DNA from: Lachnobacterium bovis | Lineage (GTDB): Bacteria; Bacillota; Clostridia; Lachnospirales; Lachnospiraceae | Direction: 5' to 3' | DNA length: 46,884 nt | NCBI RefSeq assembly: GCF_900111325.1 | Contig: NZ_FOGW01000020.1 | Coordinates: 1-46,884 of the forward strand | Shown here: positions 16,625 to 24,392 of the stretch, one piece after another | Layout of the letters: each line of letters opens with the position of its first letter | Position numbering within the stretch: position 1 is the first letter of the stretch | Made by a program: the position numbers and the translations under genes | The notes under the pieces: model-generated | What the model was told of the DNA's origin: nothing | Database searches by the model: none | The model's input: only the letters and a program-made list of their open reading frames with translations

Positions 16625-16738
16625 AAAAAACAAACTACTACAAAAATATATAGATTGCAATTTTCTAGATATAATAGAAAAAATGCAATCTATATATTAG
16701 ACATTTTAAAGCTTGTCATATTGTGTGGTTTGTTTTTT
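16625..16738. repeat. Nested inverted repeat between convergent genes
   Basis: An outer pair AAAAAACAAAC (16625-16635) / GTTTGTTTTTT (16728-16738) encloses an inner perfect 14-bp pair ATATATAGATTGCA (16646-16659) / TGCAATCTATATAT (16684-16697). On the plus strand it ends in a T run and on the minus strand likewise, so it can act as a bidirectional terminator for mecA and for the acylphosphatase gene. A small non-autonomous transposon is an alternative. Nothing else is seen in 16494-16791. Confidence 0.6.
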
Positions 16739-16791
16739 TGATGTTTTTTTTATTATTTTTTGTACGATTAAAAAGGTAAAACTTTTGTAAT

Positions 16792-17061
16792 CTAATATAT
16801 GGTCCTAAATTTAGTCTCGGAGGTAACTAAATCTATGGTACGGCTGTTGACGTTTTCAATCTGAATATAACTATCTGAGGTTAGTTCTTTTAAAAGTTGA
16901 TATATGTTAAAATACTCACCTTGCACCTCCATAGTAACTGTTCCATCAGAATTATTTTTGACCCAACCGGTTAGATTAAGATTTGAAGCAATGCTTTCAG
17001 CTGTAAATCTAAACCCAACTCCTTGAACACGACCACTAAATATTATCTGTCGTCTTTGCAT
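16792..17061 (-). CDS. acyP: Acylphosphatase
   Basis: This small enzyme hydrolyses acyl phosphates such as carbamoyl- and acetyl-phosphate. The start at 17061 gives 89 residues, the standard size; a longer in-frame extension overlaps the upstream gene and was excluded. Catalytic Arg18 lies in GRVQGVGFRF and Asn36 in GWVKNNSDGTV, both in the expected places of the alpha/beta sandwich. The best ribosome site, AAAGGA, is 14 bp from this ATG, unusually far. The gene lies 10 bp downstream of the NYN/OST-HTH gene and is surely cotranscribed with it. A paralogue is at 26410-26679. Confidence 0.9.
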   Translation of the reverse strand: MQRRQIIFSGRVQGVGFRFTAESIASNLNLTGWVKNNSDGTVTMEVQGEYFNIYQLLKELTSDSYIQIENVNSRTIDLVTSETKFRTIY

Positions 17062-17071
17062 AAAAATACCA

Positions 17072-18088
17072 TTATTCCTTTCTTCTGTACTTATTATTAA
17101 TATAAACATAATTACGAGTTGAGTCAAATGCTACGATAGTTAAATTTGGAATAGATGAAATAAATTTAGATAGAGTGGAGTAACCAAATTCTTTACCTTT
17201 AAAATTAGGATATTTATTGTGAATTTTTGTGCCAAGTAAACCTAAATCGATTCCTTCATTGCCATATTCTGAAACGATTGCAATTATAAAGTTAATAATT
17301 TTTTCTTTAAAAGATTTATTATTAATCAGACGGATTGTAACGGTATTATTATTAAGGCGTCTAAGCTCAACTGATTTTATTTCTTGCATAAATGTAGAAA
17401 GGGAGCTATAGCCGTAGCTTCTAACATCAAAATCAGGATATTTCTTTTGTAAGCGGTTTCCTATTTCGCCTAGTTCCGTGGTACGACCTTTATTATTATT
17501 TTCTGTAACTATTTCAATAACTGAATTTTCAATAATATCTAGGCTAATTTTTTCAATGCTATATAAAGTATTATTAGGTACGGTATTTTCGATTGATGAA
17601 TTTTTGACTGAATCAATAGAATAATTTTTATAATTTTGATTGATATCAGTGTTTTCATCTAATAATAAATCAAGTGCAGTAAAAATAGAACAAGCAACTT
17701 TAAAGGAACGTGGTGTTTTTGATTCACCCATTCCAATAACTTCCATTGCAGATTCTTTTAATCTAGAAACTAGTCGAGTGAAATCACTGTCGCTAGAGAC
17801 TATGCAAAACCCATCAACGTTATTAGTATATAAAATATCCATTGCATCTATTATTAAAGCAGAATCGGTAGAATTTTTTCCGGATACGATATTAAATTGT
17901 TGTATAGGAGTAAGAGAATATTTAAAAAGAACACTTTTCCAAGAGGCTGATTGAGGAGAAGTCCAATCACCATAAATTCTTTTATAAGTTACAACTCCGT
18001 AACGTGTCATTTCATCCAGAATAATACCAATATATTTGGCAGATATATTTTCAGAGTCAATTAAAACGGCATATTTCTTTTCGTCCAT
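17072..18088 (-). CDS. NYN-domain protein with two OST-HTH (LOTUS) domains
   Basis: The 338-residue protein combines a NYN nuclease domain (residues 1-140) with two C-terminal OST-HTH/LOTUS modules (about 187-254 and 262-332). NYN residues are seen in VLIDSENIS (Asp11), NSTDSALIIDAMD (Asp75, Asp81) and SSDSDF (Asp100, Asp102). The LOTUS copies share a pattern, LGEIGNRLQKKYPDFDVRSYGYSSLSTF against LGLLGTKIHNKYPNFKGKEFGYSTLSKF (both broken here by eye into alike blocks), so they are an internal duplication. The combination is the bacterial counterpart of MARF1/LabA-like proteins, with LOTUS domains thought to bind RNA (G-rich or G-quadruplex in some studies). An RNase role is inferred. GGAGGA precedes the ATG; acyP follows. 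Confidence 0.87.
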   Translation of the reverse strand: MDEKKYAVLIDSENISAKYIGIILDEMTRYGVVTYKRIYGDWTSPQSASWKSVLFKYSLTPIQQFNIVSGKNSTDSALIIDAMDILYTNNVDGFCIVSSDSDFTRLVSRLKESAMEVIGMGESKTPRSFKVACSIFTALDLLLDENTDINQNYKNYSIDSVKNSSIENTVPNNTLYSIEKISLDIIENSVIEIVTENNNKGRTTELGEIGNRLQKKYPDFDVRSYGYSSLSTFMQEIKSVELRRLNNNTVTIRLINNKSFKEKIINFIIAIVSEYGNEGIDLGLLGTKIHNKYPNFKGKEFGYSTLSKFISSIPNLTIVAFDSTRNYVYINNKYRRKE

Positions 18089-18145
18089 AGTTCCTCCATA
18101 TATAAAAATTGCAATAATTTAATGACTATTTCATAATTATTTTAT

Positions 18146-18172
18146 ATTTCGGCATATAAAAATTAATATTGA
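18146..18172 (-). promoter_or_regulatory. Possible sigma-28-like promoter of the NYN/OST-HTH-acyP pair
   Basis: On the minus strand TCAA (18172-18169), 15 bp, then GCCGAAAT (18153-18146). Each element has one mismatch to the TAAA-N15-GCCGATAT consensus. It lies 57 bp before the start codon. Confidence 0.3.
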
Positions 18173-18358
18173 CAAGCAATTAATTCTAAAAGAAAACCAT
18201 TTGTTAAAAAGTGATAAAAATTAAATTAAAATTTTAAATACTTGCACAAAAAAAACAATTCAAAAAAGTCATTTAATAAAAAAATATAAAGTGCATAAAA
18301 AAACAATTGAAAATTTGTGAAATTAATTTTAAAAAAATATAGAAATTATTTCAAAATA

Positions 18359-18367
18359 TGTTATACT
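18359..18367 (+). promoter_or_regulatory. Extended -10 promoter of the short-peptide transcript
   Basis: TGTTATACT is a TGn-extended -10 box (TATACT at 18362-18367), 48 bp before the ATG of the 23-codon frame. No good -35 hexamer is present, as is normal for this promoter class. The 18173-18358 stretch before it is AT-rich with no feature seen. Confidence 0.5.
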
Positions 18368-18415
18368 ATTATATGTAGGGTATATTTAATTAACAAAAGA
18401 ATAGGGGGGATATAA

Positions 18416-18487
18416 ATGTCAGGATTAGAGATCTATTTTGAAGTTTATTATGGCATCACTACATCACAGCAGAGTGAAGAAAAATAA
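18416..18487 (+). CDS. Short peptide of unknown function (23 aa)
   Basis: A 23-codon frame starts at ATG 18416, behind an unusually strong TAGGGGGGAT ribosome binding site and an extended -10 promoter, and the transcript ends at the hairpin at 18605. The peptide begins MSGLEIYFEVYYG and ends TTSQQSEEK, so it is acidic, with an aromatic amphipathic first half and a polar tail. It does not look like the hydrophobic type I toxins or a lantibiotic. About 120 nt of untranslated RNA follow the stop. It could be a signal peptide-like product, a regulatory leader, or the reading frame of a dual-function small RNA. I do not recognise it. That it is translated is inferred only from the ribosome binding site. 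Confidence 0.45.
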   Translation: MSGLEIYFEVYYGITTSQQSEEK

Positions 18488-18604
18488 GATGCATATATAA
18501 GAATTTCATTGCCAATTATATTGTTTAGGAATATAGTTAGTAAGTAAGGATATTTGCGTGGGGGCAGATGTTCTTTATGAATGCAATGAGATCATTAAAT
18601 AAAG

Positions 18605-18651
18605 GCTGAATACACGTAGTAAAGAGAGGTCTAGGTGTATTTGGCTTTTTT
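18605..18651 (+). terminator. Intrinsic terminator of the short-peptide transcript
   Basis: GCTGAATACAC (18605-18615) pairs over its whole length, with two G-U pairs, with GTGTATTTGGC (18635-18645), followed by TTTTTTG. It separates the small unit from the sigma-28 promoter just downstream. Confidence 0.7.
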
Positions 18652-18667
18652 GTTTATGTAATTAATA

Positions 18668-18693
18668 TAAAAAAAATATAAAATTGCCGATAT
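18668..18693 (+). promoter_or_regulatory. Sigma-28 (SigD/FliA-type) promoter of the GGDEF/EAL gene
   Basis: TAAA (18668-18671), a 14-bp spacer and GCCGATAT (18686-18693) match the SigD consensus TAAA-N14/16-GCCGATAT exactly, 42 bp before the start codon. It links this c-di-GMP gene to the motility regulon. Confidence 0.72.
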
Positions 18694-18735
18694 ATGCTAT
18701 GTGGTCTGAAATATTTAATATGGGGTGGAGTAAAA

Positions 18736-21700
18736 ATGGGAGATTTTGTGTATAGTATTGAGTCTAGAGAAAGAGAAAAGAGTAAAAATTTTATAGATTC
18801 GGTGTATTTGTGGCTTGCTAATAAAAATAATAACAAAGAGTCTAATTATTTTTCATTTAGCCAATTTGTAAAGAATTCCTGCTTTTTTACTATAAATATA
18901 TCAAAAAACTTAATTGTAGACTTTCATGTTGGTGGAATTGGTTCACCAATTGACGATATACATATGTCTCATATGAAATATGATAGAGCATATAAAAATT
19001 TAATTATTCATAATATAGAATCTCCAAATAAAAGAATTGCATCTGACTTTTTTGATATAGATCACTTATTTCAAGATTATGAAGAAGGACGTACGTACCA
19101 GGAAGAGCATTTTGAAATGTATATTGGAGCAAATAAGAAAAAGCATAAGATTTGTATTAATAGACAGCTATTACTTAGATATGATACAAAAGATATTTAT
19201 GCTTTCTTTTTGTTGCTAGAAAATAAAAATGAAGATATAATAAATAATTTTCAAAAGAAGAAATATGAATTAAAACAGTTGGAAAATAAATATAATTTTT
19301 TGGACAAAGAAAATTATAAAGATAAAAATTATAATAATCAAAATTATAAATTTATAGAGGGTCAGGCTAGCGATAGTTGTATCAAAGAAATTGATGAGGC
19401 TAATATTGATAAATTGACTAAATTATATAATATGTATAAGTTTAATGAGTTAGCAACAGATAGATACAAAAATGCTATTAAGAATAAAAATCACGGTAAA
19501 TTTGCTTTGTTGTTTATAGATATGAATGGATTTAAATATTTTAATGAAGAGTTTGGCTTTTATGAAGGCGATTTGTTTTTAAAATATATCGCAGAACAGT
19601 TGCAAATTATTTTTAAAGATCAAATAGTAGCAAGATTGTATGATGATCATTTTGTGGTTTTCACAGATCATGAAAATATTTTGTCAGATGTAGTAAAGCT
19701 AAATAGCAGAATAAAAAAATATCATGCTAATGAAAAAGTTTATTTGAAAGTTGGAATATACAATTTTGACGAGTTTTCAAGTAAGGACATAATAAAGGCT
19801 ATAGATAAAGCAAAATTAGCGTGTCAAAATGTTAAAAGTAGATGTGATATTACGTATTGTTATTATGATGAAAAAGTTGCTCAACGAGAAAAGAAGGAGC
19901 ATTATATAATAACAAACATAGATAATGCAATAAAAAATGAATATATTGAAGTTTATTTTCAACCGGTTGTACGAACTTTGACGGGAGAATTATGCGGTTG
20001 GGAAGCATTAACACGATGGCGGGATCCAATTTATGGAATGATTAATCCCGTAGAATTTGTGGATACTCTTGAAAAAGCGCATTTAATTCAGAAAATTGAT
20101 ACATATGTAATTAAAAAAGTGTGTCAGAAATATGTAGAATTAAAAAATAACAACGATTTAGTTGAACCAGTATCGATAAATTTGTCTAAGTTAGATTTTG
20201 AGTTATGCGATATTTTAGATATTATTCAAGAAGAAGTTAAAAAAAGTGGTATTCCTAAGGCATTAATACACTTTGAAATTACAGAAAGTATTATAAATGA
20301 AAAAGTAGATGTCATTAATAACAGGATAATACAAATACAAAATGCAGGATACCAGGTATGGATGGATGATTTTGGAAGTGGCTATTCATCATTTAATTCT
20401 TTAAAAGATTTTAACTTTGATTTTCTAAAGATTGACATGAAATTTTTGGAAGATTTTGAATTTAATGATAAAACGAAAATTATATTGGCATCAATAGTTA
20501 ATATGGCAAAACAGCTTTCGATAGGAACACTTGCTGAGGGCGTGGAAACAGAAACGCAGGCTGAATTTTTAAAATCAATTGGATGTGAGAAAATGCAGGG
20601 CTTTTTGTATGGAAAACCACTTCCATATCACGAGGCTGTTGCAAATATTGAAAAAAAAGGCATAAAAAAAGAAGTTGCTCAAGATGTTGCTTATAATGTG
20701 ATTATAGATAAAATAAATCTATTAAATAGTAATCCGTTGTTGAATATAAATTTAAGCGATAGCATTAATGACTTTTATATATTGAGAGATTATAAAAAAG
20801 AATTCAATGACAAGACTAATTTTGCATTTTCATCTGGTTTTCCATTGGCACTGGTTGAATATCATAAGGGAAAAATCAGATATATACTTGCTAACAATGA
20901 GTATATGAATTTTCTAAAGGATGTTGGGTCTAATTCATTAGAAGAAAATGAAATGCTATTTAATAATGGCTTATTAGACAGTAAAAAAGGGATTATTGAA
21001 ATTGCTAAAAATGCTAGAAAACAAAAAGAGGAAAAGAGTATAGATTATGTCAGAAATGGGTATTTATGTAATTTGACAATTAATTATATTGCATCAAATA
21101 TTCATAGAAAGACGCATGCATACTTATTGGCTGTAACTCATTCGCTTTATGATGTTGGTTTTGAAAGAGGAAAATGGCTTAGTATGTATACTAAAAAAAT
21201 GTTTTCTATGTTCATTTGTATTGATTTGATTAATGTTAGAGAAAATAGGATTGAAAATTTGTATTATAATGGAATGTCTATTGACAGAAAAATAATAGAC
21301 AATAGATTTGATGAAAGTGTAGATAATTTCATTGAGACAAATTTATATCCTAAAGAAAAAAAACAAATGATGGATTTTTTCAATTTTGAGAATACAGAGT
21401 TTGATTTTCAAAATGGAGACATTACGTATAAGGAACAATTCTTTAGAGTTAAAAAGAAAGAAAATATGTATGATTGGTTTACTTTTTGGTTGGTTTATCA
21501 AAAAGGTAAAAAAAATGATGAATGTTTATTGTTCATAAAAAATACTAGTGAAACAATTAAAAAATTACTTGAAAACAGAATTGTTCAGAAAGAAAAAGAT
21601 TACAATAAAAATAAGATCAATGATGAAGTTTTGAGAAATGTCCTAGAACTTAGTAATGTTGGAATCTTTTGGAAGGATAAAAATCGTCGTTTCATAGATG

Positions 21701-22503
21701 TGAATGACTATTTTTTGAATTTTTATGGAATTTCTGATAAAGATGAAATTATTGGAAAAACAGATGAAGAAATGGGTTGGCACATTAATGAGGATGGTCC
21801 AAAACTAGAGGAAATAAAGGTAATTAAAGATGGTGAATCTGTAATAAATCATAAGTTGAATTGCATTGTAAAAGGAACAGTTCATGAATTGATTATAAAT
21901 AAAAGACCTCTTTATGTGGATGGCGAAATAGTTGGCTTGATTGGAGGTTTTAAAGATAATTTTTATGATGAAAAAGGTTCACTTACTATTAACAAGCTTG
22001 CTGTTACGGATGAACTTACAGAAGTGTTTAATAGGCGAGGATTTATAGAGATGCTGGATAAATATGAACGTGAGTATAGTCGAAAAAAAATAGATTTTGT
22101 TTTATTTTATATTGATGTTGATGATTTTAAATATTATAACGATACATTTGGTCATCAGTTTGGAGACAAAGTTTTAAAAACGGTAGCTGCTTATTTGAGA
22201 GAAAATTACGGAAGTAAATCTGTTATTGCAAGAATTGGAGGCGATGAATTTGCAATAATAAGACAAAGTAATGAAAATTGTAATTTGTATGAAATAGCAC
22301 GAGAGATTCATAATGGAATTAGTGCTATAAAGAAGATAGATTACGTTCCATGCAAAATAAGATTATCAATCGGTTTTGCAAAATTTAGTGAAACTATTAG
22401 TTTAAACAAATTGATAAATGTTGCCGATGTCAGAATGTATGAAAATAAGATGCGTAAGAAAAAAATTAATGACGAAATAAAAAAAAGAAAGAATAATAGT
22501 TAG
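18736..22503 (+). CDS. c-di-GMP turnover protein: degenerate GGDEF, EAL, PAS, GGDEF
   Basis: The 1255-residue soluble protein carries two GGDEF domains around an EAL domain. Residues 1-230 are an unrecognised sensory region with a coiled stretch. GGDEF-1 (about 235-390) has YDDHF (about 300) where GGDEF should be, so it is probably a binding or regulatory copy. The EAL domain (about 395-655) keeps EAL (423-425), INLS, FEITES, DDFGSG (about 543), LKID, EGVE and QGFLYGKP, hence is predicted to be an active phosphodiesterase. A variable sensor region and a PAS domain (about 965-1085) lead to GGDEF-2 with an intact RIGGDEF (about 1166-1172), a predicted diguanylate cyclase. The start at 18736 has GGTGGAG upstream. 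It is a single-gene unit under a sigma-28 promoter. Confidence 0.93.
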   Translation: MGDFVYSIESREREKSKNFIDSVYLWLANKNNNKESNYFSFSQFVKNSCFFTINISKNLIVDFHVGGIGSPIDDIHMSHMKYDRAYKNLIIHNIESPNKRIASDFFDIDHLFQDYEEGRTYQEEHFEMYIGANKKKHKICINRQLLLRYDTKDIYAFFLLLENKNEDIINNFQKKKYELKQLENKYNFLDKENYKDKNYNNQNYKFIEGQASDSCIKEIDEANIDKLTKLYNMYKFNELATDRYKNAIKNKNHGKFALLFIDMNGFKYFNEEFGFYEGDLFLKYIAEQLQIIFKDQIVARLYDDHFVVFTDHENILSDVVKLNSRIKKYHANEKVYLKVGIYNFDEFSSKDIIKAIDKAKLACQNVKSRCDITYCYYDEKVAQREKKEHYIITNIDNAIKNEYIEVYFQPVVRTLTGELCGWEALTRWRDPIYGMINPVEFVDTLEKAHLIQKIDTYVIKKVCQKYVELKNNNDLVEPVSINLSKLDFELCDILDIIQEEVKKSGIPKALIHFEITESIINEKVDVINNRIIQIQNAGYQVWMDDFGSGYSSFNSLKDFNFDFLKIDMKFLEDFEFNDKTKIILASIVNMAKQLSIGTLAEGVETETQAEFLKSIGCEKMQGFLYGKPLPYHEAVANIEKKGIKKEVAQDVAYNVIIDKINLLNSNPLLNINLSDSINDFYILRDYKKEFNDKTNFAFSSGFPLALVEYHKGKIRYILANNEYMNFLKDVGSNSLEENEMLFNNGLLDSKKGIIEIAKNARKQKEEKSIDYVRNGYLCNLTINYIASNIHRKTHAYLLAVTHSLYDVGFERGKWLSMYTKKMFSMFICIDLINVRENRIENLYYNGMSIDRKIIDNRFDESVDNFIETNLYPKEKKQMMDFFNFENTEFDFQNGDITYKEQFFRVKKKENMYDWFTFWLVYQKGKKNDECLLFIKNTSETIKKLLENRIVQKEKDYNKNKINDEVLRNVLELSNVGIFWKDKNRRFIDVNDYFLNFYGISDKDEIIGKTDEEMGWHINEDGPKLEEIKVIKDGESVINHKLNCIVKGTVHELIINKRPLYVDGEIVGLIGGFKDNFYDEKGSLTINKLAVTDELTEVFNRRGFIEMLDKYEREYSRKKIDFVLFYIDVDDFKYYNDTFGHQFGDKVLKTVAAYLRENYGSKSVIARIGGDEFAIIRQSNENCNLYEIAREIHNGISAIKKIDYVPCKIRLSIGFAKFSETISLNKLINVADVRMYENKMRKKKINDEIKKRKNNS

Positions 22504-22516
22504 TAACTAACAATTA

Positions 22517-22570
22517 CCCCTCGTTAGAGCAATTTATGAATAATATATTTAAACTCTAATGAGGGGCTTT
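22517..22570 (+). terminator. Intrinsic terminator after the GGDEF/EAL gene
   Basis: CCCCTCGTTAGAG (22517-22529) pairs with CTCTAATGAGGGG (22554-22566) and is followed by CTTT. The rest of 22571-22638 holds no gene. Confidence 0.8.
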
Positions 22571-22638
22571 GTGTATTAACTTGATTTTTTTAAGGGTAGT
22601 ATTGTCTATTTTTTGTATATTTATTTGGGTAAGTTATA

Positions 22639-24204
22639 TTAAAATCCGCTACAATTTCCTCTTAATATTGCACCAGAAATATCATTCTTTCCATTTTTGC
22701 TAATGCAACTATCAATAATTGCTTTGCCGAAAGTAACTTTATAACCTAAAGCAGATGGTTTACCAGTTGCAGGCCAATTATAGTTATTTCCTTTGTTAGA
22801 ATCAGCATAACATGATTTCATAGTAACTATACCACTTTGGTTATTCCTATCAAAACCAGCTGCGTAGTTTCCAACAGCACTACATCCTTCTAAATAATGG
22901 TTAAGAGGATCAAGATGAGCTTTTTGACCAGGTGTTTTGTTATCTACACCACCCATTTTAAAACCATTTCCGTCGCCACGGATTCCGTTACAAAGTCCGT
23001 TGTAATTTGCACGACAGTTAATCAATTTTAATGCACCATGAGCAGCATAGCAGTCCCAACCGTCATCACTGTTGTATTCAGCTACACATTCTTCAAAAGT
23101 GTTACCTACACCAGAGTGTAACTTTACTGCAAAACCGTCAGCGTTTTCACCTTTTGCATCTGCATTATGGTGAGAAGTACATTTATAAAAATAATTGTTT
23201 GCGCCACCATTACTTACTTGGAATCCAGCGTCGTGGTTATAGCAACATATTACATTTTTCAAAGTGTTATTATTACCAGAAATAAAAATACCATTATCTG
23301 CAGCATTTTTAATTGTAATATCTGAAATTGTACTTCCGTTAGAAGGTAAATTTAATCCTTTACCATTTCCGCCTGTTGTTGAACTAAAGTCGATTACTGC
23401 ATTGTTAATACCTTTGATATTAACGCCAGAAGGAACAGTAACTGTGTTAGATTTTACAGTTCCATCAACGACAATTGTTGTACCACTTTTTGCTGTTTTT
23501 ACAGCATTTACAAGTGAAGCATTACCTTTAACAATTACACTGTTACCTGAAATAGCAGGAGTTGAATGGTTGCTGCTATTATTATTATTATTATTATTAT
23601 TGTTATTATTGTTATTATTGTTATTATTTGTGTTATTTGAAGGAGTATTTGTAGCTCCTTGTTTTAAATCTACTTGGATTTTGTATAGATGAACATCACT
23701 ATTATTTGAATATAGATAAATGTATCCTTTGTTACCAGAGTAGTTATATGTAGCAAGATTTCCTGTTGTTGTTGCGTTTAAAGTACCAAGTTTTTTTCCA
23801 GAATTGTTTGCAACAACGAGTTGACGTTGAGTTGCACCAGAACTTCTGATAACAGCTTTGATAGTACATGGACCGTTAACAAGGAATTTTACGGCTCTAT
23901 ATTTTATAGAACCAGTACCTCTAAGTGCTAATGCATATGTATAATCAACAGAATCAATATTTATTGTTTCAGGGACTACACTCATATTTTTTGTTGCATT
24001 TGCAAGTAGAGTTAGATTTTCAATTGTTGTATTATTTGAAATGTTAGATAAATATTTGAAATTATTATCTTTAAAATTCCATGAAATTGAGTTATTTGAG
24101 ACAGAAGCTGCCAAAACAGTTTCTACGTGTACTGTATTAAATGCGCCTGAAATTAAGCAAGCAGCAGATAATACTGCAATTGTTTTTTTAAATAATTTAA
24201 ACAA
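22639..24204 (-). CDS. Secreted pectate lyase, polysaccharide lyase family 9
   Basis: The product cleaves polygalacturonate by Ca2+-dependent beta-elimination outside the cell. The start is a TTG at 24204, 7 bp after AGGAGG; no ATG is available, giving 521 residues. Residues 1-33 are a signal peptide ending near VLAASV. A beta-rich module (about 35-180), likely carbohydrate binding, is joined by a long Asn-rich linker to the PL9 beta-helix. The Ca-site pattern ADGF...NSDDGWD has Asp residues at relative positions 0, +24, +25 and +28, the same spacing as Asp209/233/234/237 of Dickeya Pel9A, and NGFK supplies the candidate catalytic Lys (about residue 413). It is a monocistronic gene, divergent from the next one. 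Confidence 0.92.
   Translation of the reverse strand: MFKLFKKTIAVLSAACLISGAFNTVHVETVLAASVSNNSISWNFKDNNFKYLSNISNNTTIENLTLLANATKNMSVVPETINIDSVDYTYALALRGTGSIKYRAVKFLVNGPCTIKAVIRSSGATQRQLVVANNSGKKLGTLNATTTGNLATYNYSGNKGYIYLYSNNSDVHLYKIQVDLKQGATNTPSNNTNNNNNNNNNNNNNNNNNSSNHSTPAISGNSVIVKGNASLVNAVKTAKSGTTIVVDGTVKSNTVTVPSGVNIKGINNAVIDFSSTTGGNGKGLNLPSNGSTISDITIKNAADNGIFISGNNNTLKNVICCYNHDAGFQVSNGGANNYFYKCTSHHNADAKGENADGFAVKLHSGVGNTFEECVAEYNSDDGWDCYAAHGALKLINCRANYNGLCNGIRGDGNGFKMGGVDNKTPGQKAHLDPLNHYLEGCSAVGNYAAGFDRNNQSGIVTMKSCYADSNKGNNYNWPATGKPSALGYKVTFGKAIIDSCISKNGKNDISGAILRGNCSGF
23578..23630. repeat. ATT/GTT trinucleotide repeat encoding the poly-Asn linker
   Basis: On the plus strand the tract is (ATT)n with interspersed GTT, read on the minus strand as AAT/AAC codons for about 17 consecutive Asn. 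It keeps the frame, but changes in repeat number would alter linker length. Confidence 0.8.
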
Positions 24205-24392
24205 AATAGTTCCTCCTGTAAAATTAGACAATAAAAAAATTTACAAGTTAACACACAATAAATAATCTATCATAAAACTATAAATAATGGAATATGCAAA
24301 AATTATAAAAATTTATAATTTTTATGTTTGAAATCACAAAATAGGGTATAATAGTTATGAGGAAGTTGGAAAAATTAAAGAGGGGAGTATGT

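Noticed and set aside
18565..18606. 13-codon frame starting after GTGGGGGCAG in the small transcript
   Set aside because: Too short to support, and its stop codon falls inside the terminator stem; noted only as a possible second ribosome site.
23264..23692. Plus-strand frame rich in Leu (poly-Leu run)
   Set aside because: It is the complement of the poly-Asn linker and the adjoining pectate lyase sequence, with no promoter or ribosome site of its own.
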